Assembly (NCBI RefSeq): GCF_000218895.1
Contig: NC_015703.1
Location: 5,469,001-5,533,000 of the forward strand
From: Runella slithyformis DSM 19594
GTDB lineage: Bacteria; Bacteroidota; Bacteroidia; Cytophagales; Spirosomataceae
Length of the DNA stretch: 64,000 nucleotides
Direction: 5' to 3'
Shown: piece by piece, positions 9,143-18,393 of the stretch
Layout of the letters: each line of letters starts with the position of its first letter
Position numbering within the stretch: position 1 is the first letter of the stretch
Notes under the pieces: generated by a model
The model's database searches: none
What the model was told of the DNA's origin: nothing
The model's input: the letters and a program-made list of their open reading frames with translations, nothing else
Translations under genes and position numbers: made by a program

Positions 9143-10036
9143 TTAACTTTTTACTTTACCAAAGGCAAAGGCAGCCGCCCCGACGGCACCGGCCAAATCA
9201 CTGAATTTAGCCGGTTTCAGCAGGGTTTGTTTCGTTTTGGGCCTAAATTCGTACACATCCAAAAAGGCGTTGAGCGGCGTAAACAGTGCCGCATCGGCCT
9301 TGGTGATGCCTCCTGCCAAGACAATGATCTCGGGCGATAATACATTGGCAAAAGAGGCAATGGTCAACCCCAATTTTCGGATAGAATCCAACCAAAGCCA
9401 CGAAGCGAACGGGTCGTTTTCCAGATAGCCCTGCACCAACTCGTGCGTCGACAAAAAACGTCCGGAAGAGCGCCGTTTAATGGAATAGTTTCCCAAGGCG
9501 TATTCGAGACTGCCGGGCATTCCCAAAAGGCTCAACTCATCGTCGTGGGGATTAATGGACAGGTGACCGAAATGTCCCGCCATTTGGCTAAGACCCTGAT
9601 ACAGTTCTCCGTTGATGAGCAGACCGCCCCCAACGCCCGTTCCCAAGGTCAGCAAAATGGCATTTTTATAGCCACGGATCTCGCCAAACGTCGCCTCGGC
9701 AATCAGCGCGGCGTGGGCATCATTCACCACAAAAGTTTTGGTGCCGAAATAGGTTTCCCATTGAAAATGCTCTACTCCCGCCAGCCGCCCGGGCATGTAC
9801 GAAATACAACTGTTTTCGGCGTTGGCAAATCCGGGACACGACAGTCCGATCAACTCAATGGGTTCATTATGAATACTTTTAAGGTACTGAACAACGTCCC
9901 GGATCGTCTCTCGCCATTTTCCTTCTCCGTCATCATTGGTAGGCACAAAATGTTGTTTCAGAATCTCTCCTTCTGAATTGAGAATGATTCCTTTGATGTT
10001 GGTGCCTCCTACGTCAATTCCGATGGCTGTTTTCAT
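9143..10036 (-). CDS. ROK family sugar kinase, variant without the zinc motif
   Basis: 297 residues. The ATP-binding DVGGTNIKG (about residues 8-16) and the second phosphate motif LTLGTGVGGG are intact, and the catalytic Asp is in VVNDAHAA. Where most ROK proteins carry the zinc-binding C-x-C-G-x-x-G-C-x-E after GH, this one reads GHLSINPHDD...LLGMPGSLE with no cysteines. The missing zinc site suggests a distinct subfamily or substrate. The start overlaps the SDR gene by 4 bp (ATGA). It is probably a sugar or amino-sugar kinase of the 10830-448 operon and not a repressor, since there is no HTH. Confidence 0.8.
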   Translation of the reverse strand: MKTAIGIDVGGTNIKGIILNSEGEILKQHFVPTNDDGEGKWRETIRDVVQYLKSIHNEPIELIGLSCPGFANAENSCISYMPGRLAGVEHFQWETYFGTKTFVVNDAHAALIAEATFGEIRGYKNAILLTLGTGVGGGLLINGELYQGLSQMAGHFGHLSINPHDDELSLLGMPGSLEYALGNYSIKRRSSGRFLSTHELVQGYLENDPFASWLWLDSIRKLGLTIASFANVLSPEIIVLAGGITKADAALFTPLNAFLDVYEFRPKTKQTLLKPAKFSDLAGAVGAAAFAFGKVKS

Positions 10037-10830
10037 ACCGGTGCGTTGTTTTGATATTGCCCTTCCGACACTTCCCAGCCGCCGTCCACGTAGAGCGTTT
10101 GTCCCGTAGTAAAGCGTGACCCGTCCGACATAAAATAGACCGCCGCGCCGTCCAGATCTTCGGGCCGACCGTTTCTGCCACCGTCGAGCGGCTGTTTGGT
10201 TTTGACAAAATTCAGGATGATTTCGTCCTTACTCGCCCGCTCCGACATGGGCGTTTCAACCAGCGCCGGTGCCAAGAGATTCACCCGAATATTGTCGAAA
10301 GCATAGTAGGCGGCAATGGATTTGGTAAAGCCGATCACAGCCGATTTGGCCGCCGCGTAGGCATGGGTAACGAAGTAGTTGGGCGAGGGCGAAAAACCCA
10401 GCACCGAACTCATGTTGAGGATAGTACCGCCCATACCGAGTTCTCGAAATTTCCGAATCGCGGCCTGATTGGAGAGCATCAGGCTCGTGAGGTTCAGTTC
10501 AAAGGTCTTATTCCAACCTTCCACACTCAACTCGTGCAACGGTCCGTCGCCAAACCTTCGGCCGCTCCCTCCCGCTACGTGGTACAATCCGTCAAACCCA
10601 CCGAAGGTACTGATACACAAGTCAATGGCTTTTGTCGAAGTCAATGACTCCATCGCATCACCAATCAACACATCACCGGCCTGGCCAACAATATCTTTGG
10701 CTTTTCGGCAACTTTCCGGATTTCTTCCTACCAAAATCACCCCGGCTCCGAATCGGACAAATGCCTTCGCGGCTGATAATCCGATGCCCGTGGTACCACC
10801 GATGATGACTATTTTTTTGTTTTGCAACAT
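10033..10830 (-). CDS. Short-chain dehydrogenase/reductase
   Basis: 265 residues, a classical SDR. The cofactor motif is GGTTGIG (about residues 11-17), the catalytic Ser lies in LNMSSVLG, and the catalytic Tyr and Lys in YAAAK. Near the C-terminus TTGQTLYVDGGWE is the usual closing motif. It appears to be the first gene of the minus-strand run down to 448 and faces the divergent AraC regulator across 118 bp. It likely interconverts a hydroxyl and keto group on the sugar handled by this cluster. Confidence 0.85.
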   Translation of the reverse strand: MLQNKKIVIIGGTTGIGLSAAKAFVRFGAGVILVGRNPESCRKAKDIVGQAGDVLIGDAMESLTSTKAIDLCISTFGGFDGLYHVAGGSGRRFGDGPLHELSVEGWNKTFELNLTSLMLSNQAAIRKFRELGMGGTILNMSSVLGFSPSPNYFVTHAYAAAKSAVIGFTKSIAAYYAFDNIRVNLLAPALVETPMSERASKDEIILNFVKTKQPLDGGRNGRPEDLDGAAVYFMSDGSRFTTGQTLYVDGGWEVSEGQYQNNAPV

Positions 10831-10948
10831 ATACTTGGCAGAATAATACCGCTTATCGGCTATTTAACTGAAATACAATACAAAAAAAGGGGGATTAATG
10901 CTATATTGCCACCACAAAACAACTTATACCGATACTATTTTGACCAAT

Positions 10949-11824
10949 ATGAAAAAATCAGGGAATGCCCTGTTTCAAAAATTACCGCTGACTGCCGGAA
11001 ACTCGTTCATCATCCATCGCTACGAGTCGCCGTATTTTGAAACACCCTGGCATTTTCACGAAGAATACGAATTGGTTTATTGTGAAAAAGGCTTTGGCAA
11101 TAAATTCATCGGCAACAGTTTTTCGGCGTATCAGGAAGGGGAAATTGCCTTTATCGGCAGGAATGTCCCGCACCTTTTCAAGGCGGATGATTCTTTTTAC
11201 CAACCGGAATCTACGATCAAGCCGAGTTCGATTGTCGTGCAGTTTGTGGAAGGATTTCTGGGAAACAACTTTTTTAACTCTCCCGAAATGACCGAAATGA
11301 AGCAGGTCCTTTCACTTTCCCAAAATGGCTTAATGGTGTTGGGTGAAACCCGTCAAAGAATCAAACCCATCCTGTTTGAAATGCTCGAAAGTGACAAAAT
11401 CGGACGGCTGAAAGGATTGATTGACATTTTTGGGCGGTTGTCGGTTTCTAAGGATTTATACCCCTTATCGGTCAATCAGATCAGCGGTATCAACGTCAAC
11501 GACAGTCTCAAAATGAACAAAGTACTGGAATATGCCCTGCTTCATTACAAAGAAGATATTTCCATTCGGGCGGCTGCCGACCTGACAAACCTTTCTGAAT
11601 CAGCCTTTTGTCGTTATTTCAAATCCCGCACCCAAAAATCATTTATGGGTTTTATCATTGAAATGCGCTTGAATGAAAGTAGGCGGCTTCTGAACAAAAC
11701 CGACCTCTCCATTTTGGAAATCTGTTATGAATCTGGGTTTAATAATCTGTCTAATTTCAATCGTTTGTTTCGGAAGCAGTTTCAGGAGAGTCCGGTGGAG
11801 TTTCGCAAAAGACTATTGATCTAA
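10949..11824 (+). CDS. AraC family transcriptional regulator
   Basis: 291 residues from the ATG at 10949. A further in-frame ATG lies at 10898, but the domain starts after MKKSGNALFQ. The N-terminal cupin has the metal/sugar-binding type HFHEEYELVYCEKG, and the C-terminal double HTH spans about residues 200-291 (ISIRAAADLTNLSESAFCRYFK, then ILEICYESGFNNLSNFNRLFRK). It is divergent from the sugar run starting at 10830, the usual arrangement for a local activator responding to the cluster's sugar. No operator was identified in the 118-bp gap. Confidence 0.85.
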   Translation: MKKSGNALFQKLPLTAGNSFIIHRYESPYFETPWHFHEEYELVYCEKGFGNKFIGNSFSAYQEGEIAFIGRNVPHLFKADDSFYQPESTIKPSSIVVQFVEGFLGNNFFNSPEMTEMKQVLSLSQNGLMVLGETRQRIKPILFEMLESDKIGRLKGLIDIFGRLSVSKDLYPLSVNQISGINVNDSLKMNKVLEYALLHYKEDISIRAAADLTNLSESAFCRYFKSRTQKSFMGFIIEMRLNESRRLLNKTDLSILEICYESGFNNLSNFNRLFRKQFQESPVEFRKRLLI

Positions 11825-11931
11825 ATGTCTTTACTTTCAAAGGCTTTACCACTTCCCGCCACGGGAGTAAAACTAACCCGCTGCCCCGCCAACAGCAGCA
11901 AATAGACATTCGATTTGAAGAAAATAGTGAG

Positions 11932-14616
11932 TTATTTTAACTTCAGCCGATACGTTTTCAACTGGTGTTGATTAAAAACAGCGTTCAAGGTACCGTTGAC
12001 AGGGGTTAACGACTGCTCATTTGTTTCAACATGAGTTGTTTGCCAAGCGGCTTTGAGGGGTTTAGAAAGTTTGACGTAAGCTTTGACAGGTTTTGCATTC
12101 AAGTTCCAAAACCGGGTAATCAGTCCGTTTTTGATACCTTCTTCCGAAGGTTTGACGCTCCAAAGCAACACGTTGGGGTCACTGACGGAAAGCAGCGAAA
12201 AGGTTTTTCGGGGGTCTCCGTTTTCACCCGTTATTCGCCCCGTCACCAATGGGTTTTGGTGTTCTAAGGCAAATTTCATGGCCGCAGTCTGGTCAAAAGG
12301 GGCATGGTGGGTGGTCAGGGCAAATTGGTACAGAAAATCACCATTGCCGTTTTGGGCGGGAATTCCCAATTTTGGCCCATCGGTTTGTCCGCCCGCGAGG
12401 GCGTTCAGTTGGGCCGACTGTTCCCAAAGCGAATCGGGCGTACTGTTGCCGAGTTTAAAAAAACTGCAATCCTGATTGGAAAGGGTAACGCCGTAATTGG
12501 CTTCGCTCAGGTCGGCAAAATGATTAAATGTAAGCCAATCATAACGGGCGGGTCCGCCGGTGCGGGTTTGGCTTGCATAATGCCCGCCGTTGCGGTCATT
12601 TTTGGCGGTCAGGATAGCCCCCAATTCTTCGTGGCGGGTAGTGGGATGAGTAAGGTTGAACGAAAAAGCCCAGGTTTTCAGGTCGCTGAAATTGGCCTGA
12701 ATACTGTCCTGAATCTCGATGCGGGGGCTGTCTTTAAAAAGCGTAACCCGTACCGTATGCAAAACCGGGAAGTTGGAAACGGCCTTCAACGTGACCGAAA
12801 CGGGCCCGGCATTTTCCAGCACCAAAGGCGCTCCTTCGTCTGCGTTGTTTATTCCCAAGTCATTCAGGTACTTTCCGTCAATGACTTTGACTAACTGCTT
12901 CCCGTTGGCAAGGCTATCGTAGAGTTCAGAAATCACGCCCGATTTGAGTAATCGAATACGGTAAAAAGCATTTTTGAACCAGTTGCCAGAAACAGCAGCG
13001 GCTTGGGGCAGGGCAGCAGGCGACCCCTGCTGAATTTCAAACACTTTGTAGCCCACCGAAGGCAGCTTCTCGGCGCGGATTCGGAGGTATTGTTTCCCGT
13101 TTTTAATCACCACCTGACTCGCCGTTTCCTTTCCCGTGCTTACATCCACCACTTTCACGGGTAAACTTCCTGCATATTCTGCGTCGGCAACGTCATTTCT
13201 GACCCAGCTCAACGGATTGAAAACGTAAAACCGGGGGTTGGTCGCTTTTTGGAGTTGATTCCCCAATGCATGGAGCGATTGATTGAATAATGAATCGGAA
13301 TAGCCCGAAACCTGCTGCTGCATTTTGATTTGCCATTCGGCCCGCTCTTTGGGTTTTACGGGGCCGTCGGCCGTCCAGTCGTGTTCCCAAAAAAGGCCGT
13401 AACCATCCCATGCCTTTTGGCGCAATGCCGCCAGGTTGTTGCCAAATGTTTTATTTTTCAACGAAACAATGGAGGCCAGTGCTTCGGCCGCCCGCAGTTT
13501 TTCCGTTGCACGTCGGACTTTGGCCGATGTTTCGTTCATCGAAACACAATAGGTATCCCATTCGTTTCCATAACTTACTGATTCAGAGGGCAATTTGGGA
13601 TATGTACGAGCCACATCCTCAAAAAAATCCACTTCGTTCGACACCCGTACTTTTCGTTGGGGCGTGGTGCCATTTTGGGCGGCTGTGATAAAATCGGGAG
13701 AAACGTAGGTATCCAGGTCGTCCCAGCCGTAGCCAAATGCCCCCGCCACGTTATACGGATAGGCTGATTTTTCGGAAATCGTATCACAAAGGGCGGTTAG
13801 AATCTCTATTGTTCTGTTGAGGCCCACGGAAGGGTCAAGCGACTTGGTTTGCTGCCTGCTCTCGGCATATCCGCCAAGGGATTTATTACCCGTTTTCAGG
13901 TTATACCACTTCATCGTAACGCCCCGGCCGTCCATGCCCATGTAACGATACAACTGATGCTTACGATGGGCAAAACCCGCATTGGGAATCCGGCTGGCAC
14001 AGGCACACACGCCCCGCCAACTGTATTTAGCGCCTGAGCCTGCCCATAAGGAGCTCAATCCCAACGGCAGGGTTTGATTTTCCATGCAAACAGCCAATGG
14101 AAAACGTACTCCCAACCGCCGTTCCATTTGTCCGGCATAGTACATTCCTCTGATGACAGCCTCGGTGGGTTGTGCGCCATAAGTACTGACCAAGGTATTG
14201 AGCGGGCTGCTGATATGTCCCGACCGCAGTGCCGCCACCAACCGATTAAATTGGGCGGGGGTCCGAAACTTGTCATACACCCTCAACCAATAACTTCCGT
14301 CGCAGTTGAAACGCGCCTGAAAATCAGCCGGGTTATTTTTTCCGGGCCGTCGGGCGGTCGCGTCAATTTGGTCGAGGTAATAGTCGAGCATTTTTACCAT
14401 TACCGAATCGTACTGAGCCTCTGTACCCGTCCACATATAATCGGTATGTTCGTCGTTGGCAAGGTAAAGTCGCTTTTGTTGGGCATTGGCAGCCCCGCCG
14501 AATAAAAGCAGAATGGCCATTAACCACGGAGCTGGACGGAAGATAAACAGGAATATTTTGCTCAATTCCGCGCCTGAATTCCGTATAGTTTTAGGGTAAG
14601 AAATGTATTTTTTCAT
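11932..14616 (-). CDS. Secreted GH38 alpha-mannosidase-like protein
   Basis: 894 residues with a long N-terminal signal or anchor (hydrophobic about 31-45, ending ANAQ). NDEHTDYMWT at about 54-63 corresponds to the metal-binding H-x-D of GH38, and LFWEHDWTADGP resembles the later metal-binding His segment. The C-terminal half is beta-rich like the GH38 C-terminal domains. However, at the position of the GH38 nucleophile (normally Asp in a D-x-F-G-H motif) the sequence reads CMENQTLPLG, so the canonical nucleophile is absent. It may be a divergent or inactive member, or use another residue. It lies 7 bp behind the SIS gene. Confidence 0.6.
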   Translation of the reverse strand: MKKYISYPKTIRNSGAELSKIFLFIFRPAPWLMAILLLFGGAANAQQKRLYLANDEHTDYMWTGTEAQYDSVMVKMLDYYLDQIDATARRPGKNNPADFQARFNCDGSYWLRVYDKFRTPAQFNRLVAALRSGHISSPLNTLVSTYGAQPTEAVIRGMYYAGQMERRLGVRFPLAVCMENQTLPLGLSSLWAGSGAKYSWRGVCACASRIPNAGFAHRKHQLYRYMGMDGRGVTMKWYNLKTGNKSLGGYAESRQQTKSLDPSVGLNRTIEILTALCDTISEKSAYPYNVAGAFGYGWDDLDTYVSPDFITAAQNGTTPQRKVRVSNEVDFFEDVARTYPKLPSESVSYGNEWDTYCVSMNETSAKVRRATEKLRAAEALASIVSLKNKTFGNNLAALRQKAWDGYGLFWEHDWTADGPVKPKERAEWQIKMQQQVSGYSDSLFNQSLHALGNQLQKATNPRFYVFNPLSWVRNDVADAEYAGSLPVKVVDVSTGKETASQVVIKNGKQYLRIRAEKLPSVGYKVFEIQQGSPAALPQAAAVSGNWFKNAFYRIRLLKSGVISELYDSLANGKQLVKVIDGKYLNDLGINNADEGAPLVLENAGPVSVTLKAVSNFPVLHTVRVTLFKDSPRIEIQDSIQANFSDLKTWAFSFNLTHPTTRHEELGAILTAKNDRNGGHYASQTRTGGPARYDWLTFNHFADLSEANYGVTLSNQDCSFFKLGNSTPDSLWEQSAQLNALAGGQTDGPKLGIPAQNGNGDFLYQFALTTHHAPFDQTAAMKFALEHQNPLVTGRITGENGDPRKTFSLLSVSDPNVLLWSVKPSEEGIKNGLITRFWNLNAKPVKAYVKLSKPLKAAWQTTHVETNEQSLTPVNGTLNAVFNQHQLKTYRLKLK

Positions 14617-14623
14617 CGTGCTG

Positions 14624-15541
14624 TCAGTGTACCTCCGTTACTTTTCCGCCCACGGCAAACATTTCTTTGATCCCCAATAAATCCGACAGATAAAACGCCA
14701 AAAAATTGAAGACGACAATGTGGTGCAGAATAGAAAAATGTTCTTCCGGCTCCTCTACTTCCACGGTCAATACGCTCGCCCCAAATTGTTGAATCCTTTC
14801 GTTGAGTTTCAGCGCTCGTTCGTAGTTTTTACCTTTGGCCATGATCTGGATCACGAGGCTATTTTCGGCGGTTTCTTTGGGGCCGTGGTCGTACTGTGCC
14901 ATGGGCAATCCCTGAAAACTGCGTTTGGTGCTTTCGCTCAAAATCAAGCCTGCTTCCATGGCTGTGGCGGCATTGGGGCCGCTGCCTGTCACGTATATAC
15001 CGTGGATCGTGTTGGCAGCGAGAATGTCAAAAACCTCCCTTGCCAATGCTTTTCCTTTTGCTTCGTATTCGGGTATTTTTTCAATGAGCAATTCAACCGT
15101 ACGGCTTGGGTCGTAGCCAAAACCTTTGAAAAGGGCAAGGAGGGTATTGACATAGGTTTTGGAAGAGGAATAATGCTCTTCGCCCGCTTTAATGTCTATC
15201 ACTTGGGACACATTGGTTTGTTGAGCCAGGGCATTTTCGGGGTAATTGGTCACGGCTACGTACCGGTCAAAAAGCTCAGTACACCAAAGAGCCTCGCTAC
15301 TTTTTCCTGATTGTGAGAGTATTACGGCCATAGCTTGCTTTTCTTTGGCCAGGTATTGATAATATTCGGAAGCGATCTCGGGCTGAATGGGCACGCCCAT
15401 GTACTTGAAGGCCAACGGTGCAAAATACGATGACCCCATCCCAATATACGGCACCTGCAACGGCAGGGAAGGTACGGGGGTTTCTAAAATGGCCAACGCC
15501 CTAACGGGTATTTCTTTGATTTCAGCTAAAATTTTATTCAT
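14624..15541 (-). CDS. SIS-domain sugar isomerase/deaminase-like protein
   Basis: 305 residues from the ATG at 15541, which overlaps the EamA gene's stop by 8 bp. The frame is open further upstream, but that part lies inside the EamA gene. It has two SIS-type halves: YIGMGSSYFAPLAFKYMG with AVILSQSGKSSE in the first, and YVTGSGPNAATAMEAGLILSEST with the downstream E-x-Q-G-x-P-M-A-Q-Y-DHGP stretch in the second. This is the layout of GlmS C-terminal or AgaS-type ketohexosamine isomerases. It lacks the glutaminase domain, so it more likely degrades amino sugar phosphates than makes them. Its neighbours are a transporter and a ROK kinase. Confidence 0.8.
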   Translation of the reverse strand: MNKILAEIKEIPVRALAILETPVPSLPLQVPYIGMGSSYFAPLAFKYMGVPIQPEIASEYYQYLAKEKQAMAVILSQSGKSSEALWCTELFDRYVAVTNYPENALAQQTNVSQVIDIKAGEEHYSSSKTYVNTLLALFKGFGYDPSRTVELLIEKIPEYEAKGKALAREVFDILAANTIHGIYVTGSGPNAATAMEAGLILSESTKRSFQGLPMAQYDHGPKETAENSLVIQIMAKGKNYERALKLNERIQQFGASVLTVEVEEPEEHFSILHHIVVFNFLAFYLSDLLGIKEMFAVGGKVTEVH

Positions 15542-16439
15542 GGTTCGGTACTGTTTTTTTTTCATAAGACAACGCCAATGCCGCCACAATAGCGATCGAA
15601 ATGCCGATAATTTCGACATAACTTATTTTTTCGGACAAAAAGAGAATAGCCAGCACAATGGTAAAAACAGGTTGCAACGCCCCCGCGATGGTGGTTACCT
15701 GTGAGGCTTTGCCTTCGGCTTTGTAAGCGGCAAAACTGCACAAAACACCGAGGCCGTTGAGCATCCCGGCCAATGAGCCGAGCAGCAGCGTTTGACGGGA
15801 AAACTCAAAAGATACTTTTCCCATGACCATAAAAAGCAGTGAAATAACGACGCTCGAAGCGATGAAGGCGGCATACGCCCATTCGGCCGAGATATAGTTG
15901 GTCGTGACCTTCTGCGCGGCGCTGAATACCCCCCAAAAAAACAGGGCAACCAGCGAGAAAAGAAGCCATGAATTGAGTCCGATGGTTTTAAAAAAAGCCC
16001 CCGGATCGTCAAAAAGCAGCGTTTGGCCGGAGAGCATAACGACGGCGGGAATAGCCAGCAAGATTCCCAATCCATTGAGCCAATTGAGTTTTTCTTTGAA
16101 TACCAACAGGGCAATAACGATCGTGACCAAAGGGTACAAATTGGTCAGCGGAATAACAATGGCCGCCAGGCCGCCGCTCGTAAATGCCTGAAAAACGGCC
16201 ACATTGCCGGTTACGGCCAAAACTCCCGAAACCACCCCCAATCCGATCCCTTTTTGATTCGGTGTTTCTTTGCGAATTTTGCCCACGACCGGCGGCAGCG
16301 TAAACAGCATTCCAATGGTAAACAGTACGTGGTTGGCGTAAGGGTTTACATCTTCCGAAATAAACTTAGCCACCACGCCCCACACACCCCAAAAAAGGGC
16401 AGCAGCAATCGAGAAATAGACCCAGGCGTTCTTCTTCAT
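15534..16439 (-). CDS. EamA/DMT-family transporter
   Basis: 301 residues with about ten hydrophobic helices in two repeats, the layout of drug/metabolite transporters with two EamA domains. The first repeat ends ...LNWLNGLGILLAIPAVVMLSG and the second ...EKISYVEIIGISIAIVAALALS, both typical E-x-x-x-x-x-x-x-G-x-x-L-I endings. It lies in the inner membrane. Its stop overlaps the SIS start, so the two are probably translated together, and it is a likely importer of the sugar processed by the SIS and ROK proteins. The substrate is inferred from context only. Confidence 0.85.
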   Translation of the reverse strand: MKKNAWVYFSIAAALFWGVWGVVAKFISEDVNPYANHVLFTIGMLFTLPPVVGKIRKETPNQKGIGLGVVSGVLAVTGNVAVFQAFTSGGLAAIVIPLTNLYPLVTIVIALLVFKEKLNWLNGLGILLAIPAVVMLSGQTLLFDDPGAFFKTIGLNSWLLFSLVALFFWGVFSAAQKVTTNYISAEWAYAAFIASSVVISLLFMVMGKVSFEFSRQTLLLGSLAGMLNGLGVLCSFAAYKAEGKASQVTTIAGALQPVFTIVLAILFLSEKISYVEIIGISIAIVAALALSYEKKTVPNHE

Positions 16440-16539
16440 AGCCCCCTACCCCCAGAAGGAGAATATTTATTTGATTAATACATTTCATTTCTTCAAAATA
16501 AGTCTTCCCTCAGAGGGCCGGGCCGCCGGTGCGGAAGAT

Positions 16540-17463
16540 TTAGATGGGGTTAAACAGCGCGGCGCTTCCCAATATGCCCGCATGTTCTTCGAGTTTAGAA
16601 AGGACAATACATGTTTCGTAGCGTTTATAAGGCCCTAACAGAATGTCTTCCTTCAATCTTGGCAAATAGGGTTTCAATCCTTTGGCTACACCGCCCCCCA
16701 AAATGATTTTATCGGGCGCGTAGAGATTGGTATAATTGCCGATTCCCGTCTTTAAATGAGAAATAAAATCATCCATTATGCTGATTGATAGTGCGTTTCC
16801 TGATTCAGCAGACTTAAAGATACTCTCTACCGTAAAGGCAACTTCGGGGTTTTTCTCCTGCCATTTTCCCCTTTTTGCGGCCTCAATGATTCCCGAAGCC
16901 GATACCAACGACTCCAAACACCCCGTTTTGCCGCAATAACAGGGAATGTCATTTTGGATTACGGTGATATGACCGCCCATATGGCCGTAAGGTAATTTAC
17001 CGTCCAATTGCTGATTTACTACTAAACCAATCCCCAAACCGGTCCCGAGCGTAAGCACCAATACACGGTCAGCCCCCCGTCCTTCGCCGTACAGAGCTTC
17101 CCCCAATGCCACCAAACGGGCGTCATTGTCAATGCGACAGGGTAGATCGTGTTGCTTTTGGAGGATATTGGCCAGCGGATAATCTTCCATGAACTCCATG
17201 AATCCGTAGGTAGAATCGACGGTTCCGTCCGCAAAGACAAAGCTTGATACTCCAATGCCGACGCCTGAAACGCGAACGCCCATTTCGTTGGCTTTAAGTT
17301 GTATATCATGGACGGCGTCGCCGATGCCCTGTTCAAAACGACGGGCATTTTTTGTTTCGGTAGAAAAAATCAAGGTTTCAAGCACCTTGCCCGCGCTCAA
17401 ATCCACCAACCCGACCTTGGTGCGGGTGCCGCCGATGTCAATCCCGATTGCGCAGTTTTCCAA
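16540..17463 (-). CDS. ROK family sugar kinase with a TTG start
   Basis: 307 residues. The motif DIGGTRTKVG (about residues 9-18), the catalytic Asp in RIDNDARL, LTLGTGLGIG and an intact zinc motif CYCGKTGCLE mark a ROK kinase. No ATG or GTG lies in frame between the upstream stop and residue 1. The first usable codon is TTG at 17461-17463, right at the start of conserved sequence. The 5' end of the gene is duplicated at 18394-18463, with a 923-bp segment in between, so the original leader and promoter have probably been displaced. Expression now may depend on the inserted segment. Confidence 0.8.
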   Translation of the reverse strand: MENCAIGIDIGGTRTKVGLVDLSAGKVLETLIFSTETKNARRFEQGIGDAVHDIQLKANEMGVRVSGVGIGVSSFVFADGTVDSTYGFMEFMEDYPLANILQKQHDLPCRIDNDARLVALGEALYGEGRGADRVLVLTLGTGLGIGLVVNQQLDGKLPYGHMGGHITVIQNDIPCYCGKTGCLESLVSASGIIEAAKRGKWQEKNPEVAFTVESIFKSAESGNALSISIMDDFISHLKTGIGNYTNLYAPDKIILGGGVAKGLKPYLPRLKEDILLGPYKRYETCIVLSKLEEHAGILGSAALFNPI

Positions 17464-17470
17464 GTTTAAA
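17401..17470 (+). repeat. 70-bp direct repeat, copy 1 (5' end of the ROK gene)
   Basis: Bases 17401-17470 match 18394-18463 with a single difference (C at 17415 against T at 18408). This copy covers the first 21 codons of the ROK gene and 7 bp of its leader. Together the copies bracket a 923-bp segment (17471-18393) holding one small opposite-strand gene. Confidence 0.9.
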
Positions 17471-17789
17471 TGCCTATGATTAAGAAACTGAATAAATGTT
17501 GGTTCTTACGAAACACCGGTGAAGCGCATTTATCCCGTTATTGTTCGACAAAATATTTACAGGAATAACAGTATGTAAAGGCAGGACGAATGAATAAAAA
17601 TTAAATTATACATCGGTCTTTTATTCTTTCATTGATGCCCTCTAATAAAAACCTTAAAAAATCATCGGATTCCGGTAGCTATCTCCCATAACCAGTGTCA
17701 TTGCACGGATTCAAGGACTTACTTTTGATAATCAAATCTATCAAAAAAAACGTTAATAAATTACGCGGTACAACTCTATGCAATTAACT
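17471..17789. other. Gene-free stretch, left part of the inserted segment
   Basis: This AT-rich stretch lies between the ROK start and the small secreted protein gene. No ORF of note, tRNA, convincing promoter or hairpin was seen. It must carry the promoter for one or both flanking divergent genes. Confidence 0.4.
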
Positions 17790-18317
17790 ATGAAAAATAT
17801 TCCGGCGCTTTTTGTTTATTTATTATCATTAATTGTGATCCCTTATTCGTTAAAGGGCCAAGACTCTCCGCCATTGTTTAGCAACGATCTTGGGGAATGG
17901 AAAGATCTTGGATTTAGTGGGTATATTAGTATGTATGTTGCCGATAGTTGTAAATTACAGGATTCAATATGCGTAAGAAGTTGCTTTTTCATTAAATTTA
18001 AAATTGACCGAAACGGTAATCTGAAAAATATTTCGGAGAATGTTGATGCCCCTAAAAACCTTGCGAATGCTTTTAAAAAGGCTATTTTCACAACCAATGG
18101 GCATTGGAAACCCGCTTTAAAAAACAGGAAACCCGTAACAAGCATTTATCTGATCATGCCTGTTTATGTAAATCTGCAAGCTTGCCCTCCTGAATCAAAA
18201 ATAGATGATTCGATGTATAAAAGCTTTACGATGCTGCATAACTACAACGATAATACATCCATTGAAGGAGAGGTTTGTATTATCTTAAAGCCTGCTATGT
18301 TGGTGAGCTTCCACTAA
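17790..18317 (+). CDS. Small secreted protein with a TonB-C-like domain
   Basis: 175 residues from the ATG at 17790; an alternative ATG lies at 17778. The signal peptide is MKNIPALFVYLLSLIVIPYS, with likely cleavage before GQDS. The mid part KFKIDRNGNLKNIS... followed by NGHWKPALKNRKPVTSIYLIMPVYV matches the beta-alpha-beta TonB C-terminal pattern seen in many Bacteroidota TonB-like proteins. There is no membrane anchor plus Pro-rich spacer, so it is not a working TonB energiser. It is the only gene in the segment bracketed by the 70-bp repeats, and it is more AT-rich than its neighbours. Function unknown. Confidence 0.55.
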   Translation: MKNIPALFVYLLSLIVIPYSLKGQDSPPLFSNDLGEWKDLGFSGYISMYVADSCKLQDSICVRSCFFIKFKIDRNGNLKNISENVDAPKNLANAFKKAIFTTNGHWKPALKNRKPVTSIYLIMPVYVNLQACPPESKIDDSMYKSFTMLHNYNDNTSIEGEVCIILKPAMLVSFH

Positions 18318-18393
18318 ATTTTTCAGGACCGCCCGACACTGCTTACCTTATATTTTAAAGTTGCCTTTTGAATCGGGCAGACAGCAACGAAAA

